This document shows positions 1 through 5,071 of a stretch of DNA of 6,110 nucleotides, piece by piece (the first letter of the stretch is position 1; each line of letters opens with the position of its first letter). The DNA comes from Candidatus Zhuqueibacterota bacterium 4484_188. GTDB lineage: Bacteria; Calditrichota; Calditrichia; RBG-13-44-9. Where the stretch lies: contig MVCZ01000213.1 in assembly GCA_002049825.1 (NCBI GenBank), positions 1 through 6,110 on the forward strand, given 5' to 3'. The notes below the pieces were generated by a model, which did no database searches, was not told the DNA's origin, and was given only the letters and a program-made list of their open reading frames with translations. The translations under genes were made by a program, and so were the position numbers.

Positions 1-155
1 GCGCCGCCTAACCCGTCATTCACTTTGTTCCAGAATCCGGGTTCAACCGTTTCCAAATCTGAATTCGGCAACAAATTTGTCTGCGCCAAAAGCAGACCGG
101 CGAACGCGAAACTCAGAACCAGAATGAACAGGGTGTAATAAATTTTACTTCTCAT
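1..155 (-). CDS. Exported protein of unknown function, N-terminal fragment
   Basis: Only the first 51 codons lie in the window; the gene runs off the left edge. The protein starts MRSKIYYTLFILVLSFAF, with a basic n-region, a hydrophobic core of about 18 residues and a likely signal peptidase I site near LLLA-Q (residue 25), so it should be exported. The mature part begins TNLLPNSDLETVEPGFW. Starts such as 'NLLPNxDxE' are common in exported proteins that carry carbohydrate-binding or jelly-roll modules, so a sugar-related role is possible but is only inference. The ATG at 155 is supported by a strong AGGAGG Shine-Dalgarno 5 nt upstream. It lies 100 bp downstream of the LacI-family gene on the same strand with no clear terminator between, so it may be read through from, or controlled by, that repressor. 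Confidence 0.8.
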   Translation of the reverse strand, partial: MRSKIYYTLFILVLSFAFAGLLLAQTNLLPNSDLETVEPGFWNKVNDGLGG

Positions 156-160
156 ACAGA

Positions 161-166
161 CCTCCT
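161..166 (-). promoter_or_regulatory. Strong ribosome binding site of the exported-protein gene
   Basis: The minus strand reads AGGAGG, then 5 nt, then ATG at 155. This is a consensus Shine-Dalgarno and fixes the start of the truncated left-hand gene. It is much stronger than the site in front of the LacI-family gene, which suggests the exported protein is made at a higher level than the regulator. Confidence 0.85.
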
Positions 167-173
167 TTTGATT

Positions 174-245
174 AAGTTGGTTATGGTGAATTAAAATGAA
201 ACAAATTCTAAGTTGGTTATGGTGAATTAAAATGAAACAAATTCT
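174..245. repeat. Perfect 36-bp tandem duplication in the leader of the exported-protein gene
   Basis: Bases 174-209 and 210-245 are identical over all 36 positions (each begins AAGTTGGTTATGG and ends ACAAATTCT). The pair fills most of the 100-bp gap between the repressor stop codon and the Shine-Dalgarno of the next gene. The repeat is AT-rich. I see no convincing promoter or CG-centred operator in the unit, only a weak inverted GAATT/AATTC pair. Any regulatory element it holds is now present twice. Complete identity means either a recent slippage event or an assembly artefact. Confidence 0.95.
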
Positions 246-255
246 TTCACAAAAT

Positions 256-1281
256 CTATTCTTCGGCTAAATGGCAAGTTGATTTTCGAACAATTAATTG
301 AACCGGAACAAGTACCTTCCGAGGGTAAGCATTGTTTTTTTGTAACGATTCCACCATCAGACGAACGGCTTCCACACCCATATCCACTTTAGGGACACGC
401 ATGGTTGTCAGGGGTGGATCGAGTGATAAATCCGATTCAACATCATCAAAACCGATGAGTGAAATATCCCCGGGAACAGACAGTTTCATTTCCTTAATAT
501 ACTGAAGCGCACCAATTGCCATCGCGTCGTTACAGGTAAAAATTGCAGTAAATTGTTTGTTCTGTTCAAATAGCTGACGTGTTGCCATGTACCCGTTTTC
601 CCGGTCGGGATATTCCCGGTTGGTTACGGTTAACATTTCATCGAAGGGAATATTAGCTTGTTCAAGTGCCGTTTTGTAACCCTGAAACCGCCCGGAGATG
701 CTGGGATGCCGGATGTCTCCGGCTATAAAAGCAATTCGGTGATGATGACAATCAATTAAATGTTGAGTAGCCTGTAAACCGCCTTCAATGTTGTCAATCA
801 TAACCACCGGGTATTTTTTACCTTTGGGATAATAATCAACAAAAACCATAGGCATTTTGATGTCTTCTAATTGTCGAATGATAATATCGGGTACCTTCCC
901 GGCCATGATAACGCCTTCTACATTTTTTTCCAGGACAAAACGGGGAAGAGGATCTTGCTGTCCGAAATTGGAAGAAATGGTAGTGAGCAGAATGTAATAT
1001 TCAAATTCCCTTGCCTGAAATTCTGTGCCTAAAAATATTTGGGTGTAGAATGGTTCCGATCGGGAAAAGTGATCGTCTGTGAGAATAAACCCGATGTTTC
1101 CGCTTTTTTTTGAAACCAATCCCCGGGCAGATCGGGTGGGATAGTACTGGAGTTCTTTAATTGCTTTTCGAACCCGTTTCTTGGTTTCGGGTGAGATCCG
1201 ATCGTTGTCATGAATAACTAAGGAGACAGTTGCTACGGAAACCTGTGCTTTCTTTGCAATATCTTTTATGGTGACTGGCAT
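256..1281 (-). CDS. LacI/GalR-family transcriptional repressor
   Basis: A complete 341-residue protein, the usual length for the family. Residues 1-60 form the DNA-binding part: TIKDIAKKAQVSVATVS is the helix-turn-helix and YYPTRSARGL is the hinge helix with the leucine that normally inserts at a central CpG. Residues about 62-335 form the periplasmic-binding-protein-like effector and dimer domain, with the typical blocks IGFILTD, GVIMAG, HHRIAFIAGD, FTCNDAMAIGAL, VPGDISLIGFDD and PPLTTMRVP. The effector is probably a sugar or sugar derivative, but the ligand cannot be read from the sequence. The ATG at 1281 places the family's VTIKDIA start at residue 3, so the start is reliable, although the Shine-Dalgarno is weak (only TGGTG upstream). 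A TTGACA/TATATT promoter and a perfect palindrome at 1295-1308 suggest autorepression. The neighbouring exported-protein gene is a possible target. Confidence 0.96.
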   Translation of the reverse strand: MPVTIKDIAKKAQVSVATVSLVIHDNDRISPETKKRVRKAIKELQYYPTRSARGLVSKKSGNIGFILTDDHFSRSEPFYTQIFLGTEFQAREFEYYILLTTISSNFGQQDPLPRFVLEKNVEGVIMAGKVPDIIIRQLEDIKMPMVFVDYYPKGKKYPVVMIDNIEGGLQATQHLIDCHHHRIAFIAGDIRHPSISGRFQGYKTALEQANIPFDEMLTVTNREYPDRENGYMATRQLFEQNKQFTAIFTCNDAMAIGALQYIKEMKLSVPGDISLIGFDDVESDLSLDPPLTTMRVPKVDMGVEAVRLMVESLQKNNAYPRKVLVPVQLIVRKSTCHLAEE

Positions 1282-1294
1282 GGCACACCATTTA

Positions 1295-1308
1295 GTTAAA
1301 CGTTTAAC
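1295..1308. promoter_or_regulatory. Putative operator of the LacI-family repressor (perfect 14-bp palindrome)
   Basis: GTTAAACGTTTAAC reads the same on both strands and has a central CG, the hallmark of LacI/GalR-family operators. It starts 13 bp upstream of the repressor ATG and lies just downstream of the -10 box, over the expected transcription start near 1310. Bound repressor would block its own promoter. Seen: the palindrome and its position. Known: family operators are CG-centred palindromes of this size. Inferred: that this particular protein binds it. Confidence 0.8.
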
Positions 1309-1316
1309 CCTTGGAT

Positions 1317-1345
1317 AATATAATGCTTTTAAATCAATTTGTCAA
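1317..1345 (-). promoter_or_regulatory. Sigma70-type promoter of the LacI-family gene
   Basis: On the minus strand a perfect -35 TTGACA (1345-1340) is followed by exactly 17 bp and a -10 TATATT (1322-1317), which matches consensus at 5 of 6 bases. The expected start is near 1310, giving a leader of about 28 nt that overlaps the palindromic operator. Confidence 0.85.
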
Positions 1346-1650
1346 GAGTTTCAGGTGATTTTTTTTAATTTTTTTTCGTTTTGAAATGCCAGGTGAGATT
1401 TCCGCATTTATCAGAAGGTAGAAAAAAACCTGATTTATCCATGATATATTAATTAGTTCGATAATATCGCCGTAGAGTCCAAAGGGTTTTTCAGGTTTTT
1501 CTAAATAATGTTTTAATAATATTATTAAGGCAAAATATTTGTCTTTTGCTGAAAAAATAAAGAAACAATTGCTTTATCGATATTTTTTCTGATTTTGCGG
1601 TAACAGATACCGCCCTAAAAGCGGGTCAACAAATTTCTTTTTGTGAACCC
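1346..1650. other. AT-rich spacer without a recognisable gene
   Basis: This stretch lies between the terminator of the large LVIVD/Ig gene and the repressor promoter. I find no supported coding region or RNA gene. It holds a 10-bp inverted repeat (AAAAACCTGA at 1424-1433 and its complement at 1491-1500, 57 bp apart), a 16-bp AT-only palindrome (TTAATAATATTATTAA, 1513-1528), a 6-bp-stem hairpin (GCGGTA/TACCGC, 1597-1613) and an imperfect hairpin (1623-1650). None matches a known element. The last two may help the adjacent terminator on the minus strand. Confidence 0.6.
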
Positions 1651-1687
1651 AAAGAAACCTCTTCGAATTAATCAAAGAGGTTTCTTT
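1651..1687 (-). terminator. Intrinsic terminator downstream of the LVIVD/Ig gene (probably bidirectional)
   Basis: A perfect 13-bp inverted repeat (AAAGAAACCTCTT at 1651-1663 and its complement at 1675-1687) encloses an 11-nt loop. The core CCTC/GAGG stem is flanked by an A-rich side and a T-rich side (TTTCTTT), the usual form of a symmetrical rho-independent terminator. It begins 21 bp past the stop codon at 1709, so it should end transcription of the large minus-strand gene. The T-tract is slightly better on the plus strand. Confidence 0.85.
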
Positions 1688-1708
1688 TGAATATTATGAA
1701 ATGTGGCA

Positions 1709-2155
1709 TTATTTATTTTCCGGTGGTGCAGGAGGCGGAACATCCTCGACCGTGATTTTACAGGTAGTGCTACCGCTGAGCCCGCCGCTGTCCGTTACCG
1801 TGAAAGTGATTTGATATTCGCCCTGCTGATCGTCACCCGGTGTCCAGCTAAAACTACCGTTGTTTTTGTCGAATGTAGCGCCGGAAGGAATTCCTTGTGC
1901 AGAGAAACTGAGCTTCCCCTGGTCCTCCTGGTCCGGATCGCTGGCATTCAGGTTGAAAGAGAGCGTTTCGCCTTCTTTCACTTTCTTGCTGCCCACTTTT
2001 TTCAGTTCAGGAGGTCGGTTCACATTTTCAATTTTGATAGTAAGCGATCCGTCGGCAGTGGAACCAAAACTATCCTTCACCTGGTAAGCGATGGAGTACT
2101 CACCGCTTTGCTGGTAGTCAGGTTTCCACCGAATTGTTCCGCTGCCGGCATCCAG
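1709..2155 (-). CDS. Fragment 4: last Ig-like domains and C-terminus
   Basis: The open frame is in phase from 2155 (LDAGSGTIRWKPDY), although the first possible start is a GTG at 2080, which is unlikely to be used. The first 45 residues are the second half of an Ig-like domain. They complete the half-domain left at 3229 in fragment 2: the joined domain is 94 residues, gap-free against the final domain (1739-2020, also 94). Both carry an unusual EDQ in place of the EDA found in the inserted block. The protein ends with PPPAPPENK and a TAA at 1709-1711. The terminator at 1651-1687 follows. No anchoring or sorting signal is visible. Confidence 0.8.
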   Translation of the reverse strand: MDAGSGTIRWKPDYQQSGEYSIAYQVKDSFGSTADGSLTIKIENVNRPPELKKVGSKKVKEGETLSFNLNASDPDQEDQGKLSFSAQGIPSGATFDKNNGSFSWTPGDDQQGEYQITFTVTDSGGLSGSTTCKITVEDVPPPAPPENK

Positions 2156-3233
2156 CGGTTGTTGCTGCCGTCAATCCTCCGGGGTCGGATACTTGCGCAG
2201 AAAGATTGTAATTGCCTGCCTGATCGTAAGTTGGAGTCCAGGTGAACGCCCCGGTGGCGGGGTCTAATTTCGCGCCCTCCGGCAGGTTGCTAATGGCATA
2301 AACCAATTTACCGGCGTCTTCCCGGTCCGGGTCACTGCCGGTTAATCTAAACGACACCGGCTGCATTTCGTCAACCGTTAGCGGTGCAACTTCCTGCAGC
2401 AGCGGCTGTCGGTTAACCTGGTTTACGGTAATGGTAACCGATTTTTCATCGGTCAATCCGGCGGGGTCCTTTAAATCGAACAAAACAGTGCTGTAAATGC
2501 CGGCTTGTTCAAATGTGGGTGTCCAGCGGAAAACATGGGTCATGGGGTCGAATTTGGCACCTTCCGGCAGATTCGACGCACTGAATACAGTTTTACCGGC
2601 ATCTTCTTTGTCCGGGTCCTGACCGGTTACCGTGAAGGTGAGTTCCTGATTTTCATCGACGGTCTGGTCGGCAATTCCATCCAAAACCGGCGGACGATTT
2701 ACATGATTCACCGTAAACGTGGTTGTTTTGCTGTCGAACAAGTTTCCATCGCTAACCGTGAAAGTTATTTCATAGCTGCCGGACTGGTCGTAACCGGGTG
2801 TCCAGGTTAAAGAGCCGGTTTTTGCATCCAGGGTTGCTCCTTGTGGCAAACCGGTTGCCGAATACATTAACTTTCCGGCATCTTCTTTATCCGGATCGCT
2901 GGCAGAAAGTTGCAGGGCGATCACTTCGTTTTCATTTACAGTAATAGGTGAAATAGCCAGCAGAGTTGGAGCACGATCGACTTGGTTGACTGTTATGGTG
3001 ATTGACTTTTGGTCTTGTAATCCTGCCGGATCGGTGACAGAGAAGGTAATTCCCTGATAGACTCCCGCCTGTTCGAAGGTTGGTGTCCAGCGGAAAACCA
3101 GCGAGTCAGGATCAAAGGTTGCTCCCTCCGGCAGGTTTTCTGCGGAAAATTTGATCAAACCGGCATCCTCTTTGTCCGGGTCGGAGCCATTAATTTGAAA
3201 GGTGAGCAAATTGTTTTCATCCACTACCTGCAC
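2118..3233 (-). CDS. Fragment 3: inserted block of about four Ig-like domains
   Basis: This frame begins in mid-domain (VQVVDENNLLTF), about 12 residues into an Ig-like repeat. It runs through domains at about 2979-3231, 2700-2978, 2415-2699 and 2157-2414. The genuine sequence ends at PGGLTAATT; the last 12 residues (from AGCRQRN) are out of frame. There is no signal peptide or plausible start, so it is not an independent gene. The four domains alternate in type: first and third have FEQAG.Y and DPAGL, second and fourth have YDQ(S/A)G.Y. They are clearly the same family as the domains on each side, but the block enters out of register with the domain it interrupts. Confidence 0.75.
   Translation of the reverse strand: MQVVDENNLLTFQINGSDPDKEDAGLIKFSAENLPEGATFDPDSLVFRWTPTFEQAGVYQGITFSVTDPAGLQDQKSITITVNQVDRAPTLLAISPITVNENEVIALQLSASDPDKEDAGKLMYSATGLPQGATLDAKTGSLTWTPGYDQSGSYEITFTVSDGNLFDSKTTTFTVNHVNRPPVLDGIADQTVDENQELTFTVTGQDPDKEDAGKTVFSASNLPEGAKFDPMTHVFRWTPTFEQAGIYSTVLFDLKDPAGLTDEKSVTITVNQVNRQPLLQEVAPLTVDEMQPVSFRLTGSDPDREDAGKLVYAISNLPEGAKLDPATGAFTWTPTYDQAGNYNLSAQVSDPGGLTAATTAGCRQRNNSVET
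2159..3228. other. Inferred 1,070-bp insertion within an Ig-like domain
   Basis: Removing this segment joins NNLPEGA to LDAGSG with one residue between, the spacing of the other repeats of the protein (for example NLPEGAKLDPATG), and restores the frame. Boundaries are uncertain by about 2 bp. I see no transposase, no convincing terminal inverted repeats and no clear target duplication, so it is not a recognisable insertion sequence. It is either an illegitimate insertion of paralogous DNA or a misassembled repeat. Confidence 0.65.
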
Positions 3234-4629
3234 CCTCCGGTAGATTGTTCATCGAAAATCGGATTTTATTCTGATCTTCTTTATCCGGTTCTTCTCCCGT
3301 TAGCTGAACCTGTAGCAATTCGCCTTCGTTAACCGTCTGGTCGGCAATTGTCTGAATCACCGGTGGACGATCCACATGCTGAACCGTAATGGTAATCGAT
3401 TCACGGTCGGCGCCGCCCGAGCCGTCGTCGACCACAAAATCCACCGCATAAACACCGGATTGGTCAAAGGACGGTTTCCAGCGAAAGGTGCGGGTTGTGG
3501 TATCGAATTGCGCTCCACGGGGCATGTTCTCCACCCGGTATTGCAGTTTGCCGGCGTCTTCTTTGTCCGGGTCGCTGGCTTCGGGCACCTGAATGGTCAG
3601 TAGTGAATCTTCCGGTAATGTTACATTCGAGAGCGTGGGCAAATCGGGCAGTCGGTTTACATGATTTACCGTGATCTTTACAGTGTCCGCTGCGCTTAGC
3701 CGGCTGCCGGTTTCTTCAATCACCCGGAATATGACATTCGGATACATACCGGATTGTTCGTAAGTGGGTCGCCAGGTGAATAAACCGGTTTTCGTATCAA
3801 AGGAGGTACCTTCAGGAAGATTTTCGGCTTCAAATATCAGTGGGTCGCCATCCGGGTCGCTGGCTTCCAGTTGTAAGGTGTACGGCACGTTCTCATCAAT
3901 CGATATATCGGAAATTGCTTTCAGTACCGGCTGGTTATTGTGCCGCATTATTTCGGTTTCGGTATCTGTGGTCAGAAAAACATAAACGTCTTTTTTGGCG
4001 GAACAATAGGTATCGCTTTGCGGGGTGTACTGTCCCTCAAGGTAGGGATGTGTCGGATCTGCCACGTTGATAATCAATAACCCCAGCTCCCGGTTCGATA
4101 CATACGCGTAGTTTCCGCTCTTAAAGACATGTTGAGAGAATCCCCTGGTTGTATATTCACCCACCTTTTTCAGCAGGGTAGGGGCGGAGAGGTCAAGGAT
4201 AAGTAAACCGCCGGGACCGTTAGCAATGTACGCCAGGTTGTCTTCCAGTTGAAATTGAAGCACCTGGTTACCGGTTTTATACTGGGTCAACTGGGAAATA
4301 TTTTCCGGGTCGCTGATATCGTAAATGAGTAATCCGCCCTGTTTGGCACCGACATATAATTTGTTGTCCCGCTGTTTGACACTCCAGACCCAGTTGTCCG
4401 GAATTTCCAGGTTCAGGGTGCGGGGATTCTGCAAATCGCTTATGTCGAGAATACAAAAACCTCCACTACCAAGCGCCACGTATAGATAGGGAAGATTGAC
4501 ATCAGTGCGGTAGGCGTTGCTGGGTGTCTTTATTTGAGCAATTTTAACCGGCTGCCGAATATTCGAAATATCGAATACAATCACTCCCAATTTTAACCGG
4601 CTGCCGAATATTCGAAATATCGAATACAA
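3217..4629 (-). CDS. Fragment 2: rest of the LVIVD propeller and the first Ig-like domains
   Basis: This open frame has no credible start of its own; the first candidate is a TTG at 4629 inside the 49-bp duplication, so it is the continuation of fragment 1. LVIVD blades start at fragment residues 49, 91, 133 and 175 (LYVALGSGG, LYVGAKQGG, AYIANGPGG, AYVSNRELG), exactly 42 apart, with a closing strand VYVFL at 215. Ig-like domain 1 covers 3658-3939 and domain 2 covers 3373-3657. The first 48 residues of domain 3 (3229-3372) stop abruptly after NNLPEGA, where three foreign residues and a TGA follow. The break is at the left junction of the inserted block. Confidence 0.8.
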   Translation of the reverse strand: MYSIFRIFGSRLKLGVIVFDISNIRQPVKIAQIKTPSNAYRTDVNLPYLYVALGSGGFCILDISDLQNPRTLNLEIPDNWVWSVKQRDNKLYVGAKQGGLLIYDISDPENISQLTQYKTGNQVLQFQLEDNLAYIANGPGGLLILDLSAPTLLKKVGEYTTRGFSQHVFKSGNYAYVSNRELGLLIINVADPTHPYLEGQYTPQSDTYCSAKKDVYVFLTTDTETEIMRHNNQPVLKAISDISIDENVPYTLQLEASDPDGDPLIFEAENLPEGTSFDTKTGLFTWRPTYEQSGMYPNVIFRVIEETGSRLSAADTVKITVNHVNRLPDLPTLSNVTLPEDSLLTIQVPEASDPDKEDAGKLQYRVENMPRGAQFDTTTRTFRWKPSFDQSGVYAVDFVVDDGSGGADRESITITVQHVDRPPVIQTIADQTVNEGELLQVQLTGEEPDKEDQNKIRFSMNNLPEGAGSG

Positions 4630-4636
4630 TCACTCC
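4539..4636. repeat. Perfect 49-bp tandem duplication that shifts the reading frame
   Basis: Bases 4539-4587 and 4588-4636 are identical over 49 positions. The unit encodes GVIVFDISNIRQPVKI plus one base. Since 49 is one more than a multiple of three, the extra copy moves the ribosome into a frame that stops at 4544. Deleting either copy rejoins QPVKI to AQIKTPSNAY and restores the 42-residue blade period. Confidence 0.97.
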
Positions 4637-4990
4637 TTCGGCATCATTGGAAACAAAGAGCTTGTTATCGTAAGCGGTCACGTGGTAAACCATGTCCTTC
4701 GTGTGCAGAAAACCGATTTTCGCCGGATTGTTCACATCATGCATGTCCTTCGTGCGCAGAAAACCGATTTTTGCCGGATTGTTCACATCATGAATATCGA
4801 TGATCTGAACACCGGACCAGAAATTGACGATAAAAAGGTAATTTTCATAGACGGTTACATATCGTTCTCCGTCAATTGGCGAAATGCTGGAAATAAGTTC
4901 TACAGTAGCTTTCTGGGCATGTAGTGAGTTGAAAGAAGAAAAGAAAAACATCACTAAAATGCTGCTTAAATATAAACGAAGCGACTTCAT
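4544..4990 (-). CDS. Fragment 1: signal peptide and first LVIVD blades, frameshifted end
   Basis: The ATG at 4990 has an AGGGGA Shine-Dalgarno 5 nt upstream and a promoter at 5043-5071, so this is the true start of the large gene. Residues 1-25 are a signal peptide. Blades begin at about residues 52 (LFIVNFWSGVQIIDI) and 111 (LFVSNDAEGVIVFDI). They are 59 residues apart instead of 42 because of a 17-residue duplication (HDVNNPAKIGFL..TKDM twice). The genuine sequence ends at QPVKI (residue 134). The last 14 residues (GSDCIRYFEYSAAG) come from reading the second 49-bp copy in the wrong frame. On its own this 148-residue product would be an exported stub with two blades. Confidence 0.8.
   Translation of the reverse strand: MKSLRLYLSSILVMFFFSSFNSLHAQKATVELISSISPIDGERYVTVYENYLFIVNFWSGVQIIDIHDVNNPAKIGFLRTKDMHDVNNPAKIGFLHTKDMVYHVTAYDNKLFVSNDAEGVIVFDISNIRQPVKIGSDCIRYFEYSAAG
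4691..4792. repeat. 51-bp in-frame tandem duplication with two mismatches
   Basis: Bases 4691-4741 and 4742-4792 match at 49 of 51 positions. The encoded 17-residue unit HDVNNPAKIGFL(R/H)TKDM appears twice. One mismatch changes Arg to His and the other is silent. It lengthens the first LVIVD blade from 42 to 59 residues. Being diverged, it is probably older than the 49-bp and 36-bp duplications and is hard to explain as an assembly overlap. Confidence 0.95.
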
Positions 4991-4995
4991 AGGAA

Positions 4996-5071
4996 TCCCC
5001 TATCTTTTATGTATGTAAACCTCGGGATACTTTCTGTTTTTTAATATATTAAAATGAAATTAAAGAATCAA
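4996..5071 (-). promoter_or_regulatory. Promoter and ribosome binding site of the LVIVD/Ig gene
   Basis: On the minus strand, TTGATT (5071-5066), a 17-bp spacer and TATATT (5048-5043) form a good sigma70-type promoter with a start expected near 5036 and a leader of about 46 nt. The Shine-Dalgarno-like AGGGGA is at 5001-4996, 5 nt before the ATG. An apparently functional promoter argues against a long-dead gene. Confidence 0.7.

Larger units (their letters stand above)
1739..3939 (-). repeat. Array of Ig-like domain repeats, about 285 bp each
   Basis: Seven complete or nearly complete units and two half units of 93-95 codons occur in tandem. Each carries VDEN, then SDPD(K/R/Q)ED, then LPEGA.(F/L)D, then W.P...Q.G.Y, then ITVN.VNRPP. 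DNA similarity between units is visible (for example the segment around GGTGTCCAGCGGAAAA occurs near 2518 and 3082), which makes the region prone to recombination and to misassembly. Confidence 0.85.
3949..4850 (-). other. LVIVD repeat region, predicted beta-propeller
   Basis: Six LVIVD repeats with the pattern L(Y/F)V....GG(L/F).I.D(I/L)SDP.N and a seventh closing strand. Successive starts are 42 residues apart, except blade 1, which has a 17-residue insertion from the 51-bp duplication, and the closing strand, which comes after 40 residues. LVIVD repeats are known from bacterial and archaeal surface proteins; their ligands are mostly unknown. Confidence 0.85.
1709..4990 (-). pseudogene. Exported LVIVD beta-propeller/Ig-repeat protein gene, broken by a 49-bp duplication and a 1.07-kb insertion
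   Basis: One gene in four frame pieces. Order in the protein: signal peptide (MKSLRLYLSSILVMFFFSSF, cleavage about LHA-Q25); six LVIVD repeats plus a final strand, with a 42-residue period, forming a predicted beta-propeller; then Ig-like domains of about 94 residues with the motifs VDEN, SDPDKEDAG, NLPEGA.FD, W.PT..Q.G.Y and ITVNHVNRPP, like the bacterial putative-Ig (He_PIG) and cadherin-like families; then a short tail PPPAPPENK. It should act at or outside the cell envelope, probably in adhesion or ligand binding; the ligand is unknown. No transmembrane anchor, LPXTG or recognisable type IX sorting domain is present. Frame is lost at the 49-bp duplication (4539-4636) and at both ends of an inserted block (about 2159-3228). 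Removing one 49-bp copy and the block gives exactly 721 codons, 720 residues. Whether the damage is real or an assembly error cannot be decided here. Confidence 0.85.

Noticed and set aside
189..245. Inverted GAATT/AATTC pair in each 36-bp unit as a second repressor site
   Set aside because: Only the outer bases pair, the centre is not CG and it does not resemble the 1295-1308 palindrome.
1513..1528. 16-bp palindrome TTAATAATATTATTAA
   Set aside because: It consists only of A and T in very AT-rich DNA and lacks the central CG of LacI-family operators. Chance is likely.
1703..2245. Open frame of 180 codons on the plus strand across the Ig-repeat region, with several shorter ones (2505-2810, 3376-3603, 3764-3985, 3840-4070, 4682-4924)
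   Set aside because: They lie antisense to well-supported repeat domains, lack ribosome sites and give proteins with no recognisable features. They are shadows of the minus-strand gene.
2157..3228. Possible terminal inverted repeats at the ends of the inserted block (GGTAGTGGATGA against GGTTGTTGCTGC, 8 of 12 matching)
   Set aside because: The match is weak, no target duplication is visible and the block encodes only Ig-like domains, so it does not qualify as an insertion sequence.
3217..4629. Fragments of the LVIVD/Ig gene as separate genes of an operon
   Set aside because: Fragments 2 to 4 have no ribosome site or plausible start, begin in mid-domain and continue one repeat architecture. 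They are parts of one broken gene.
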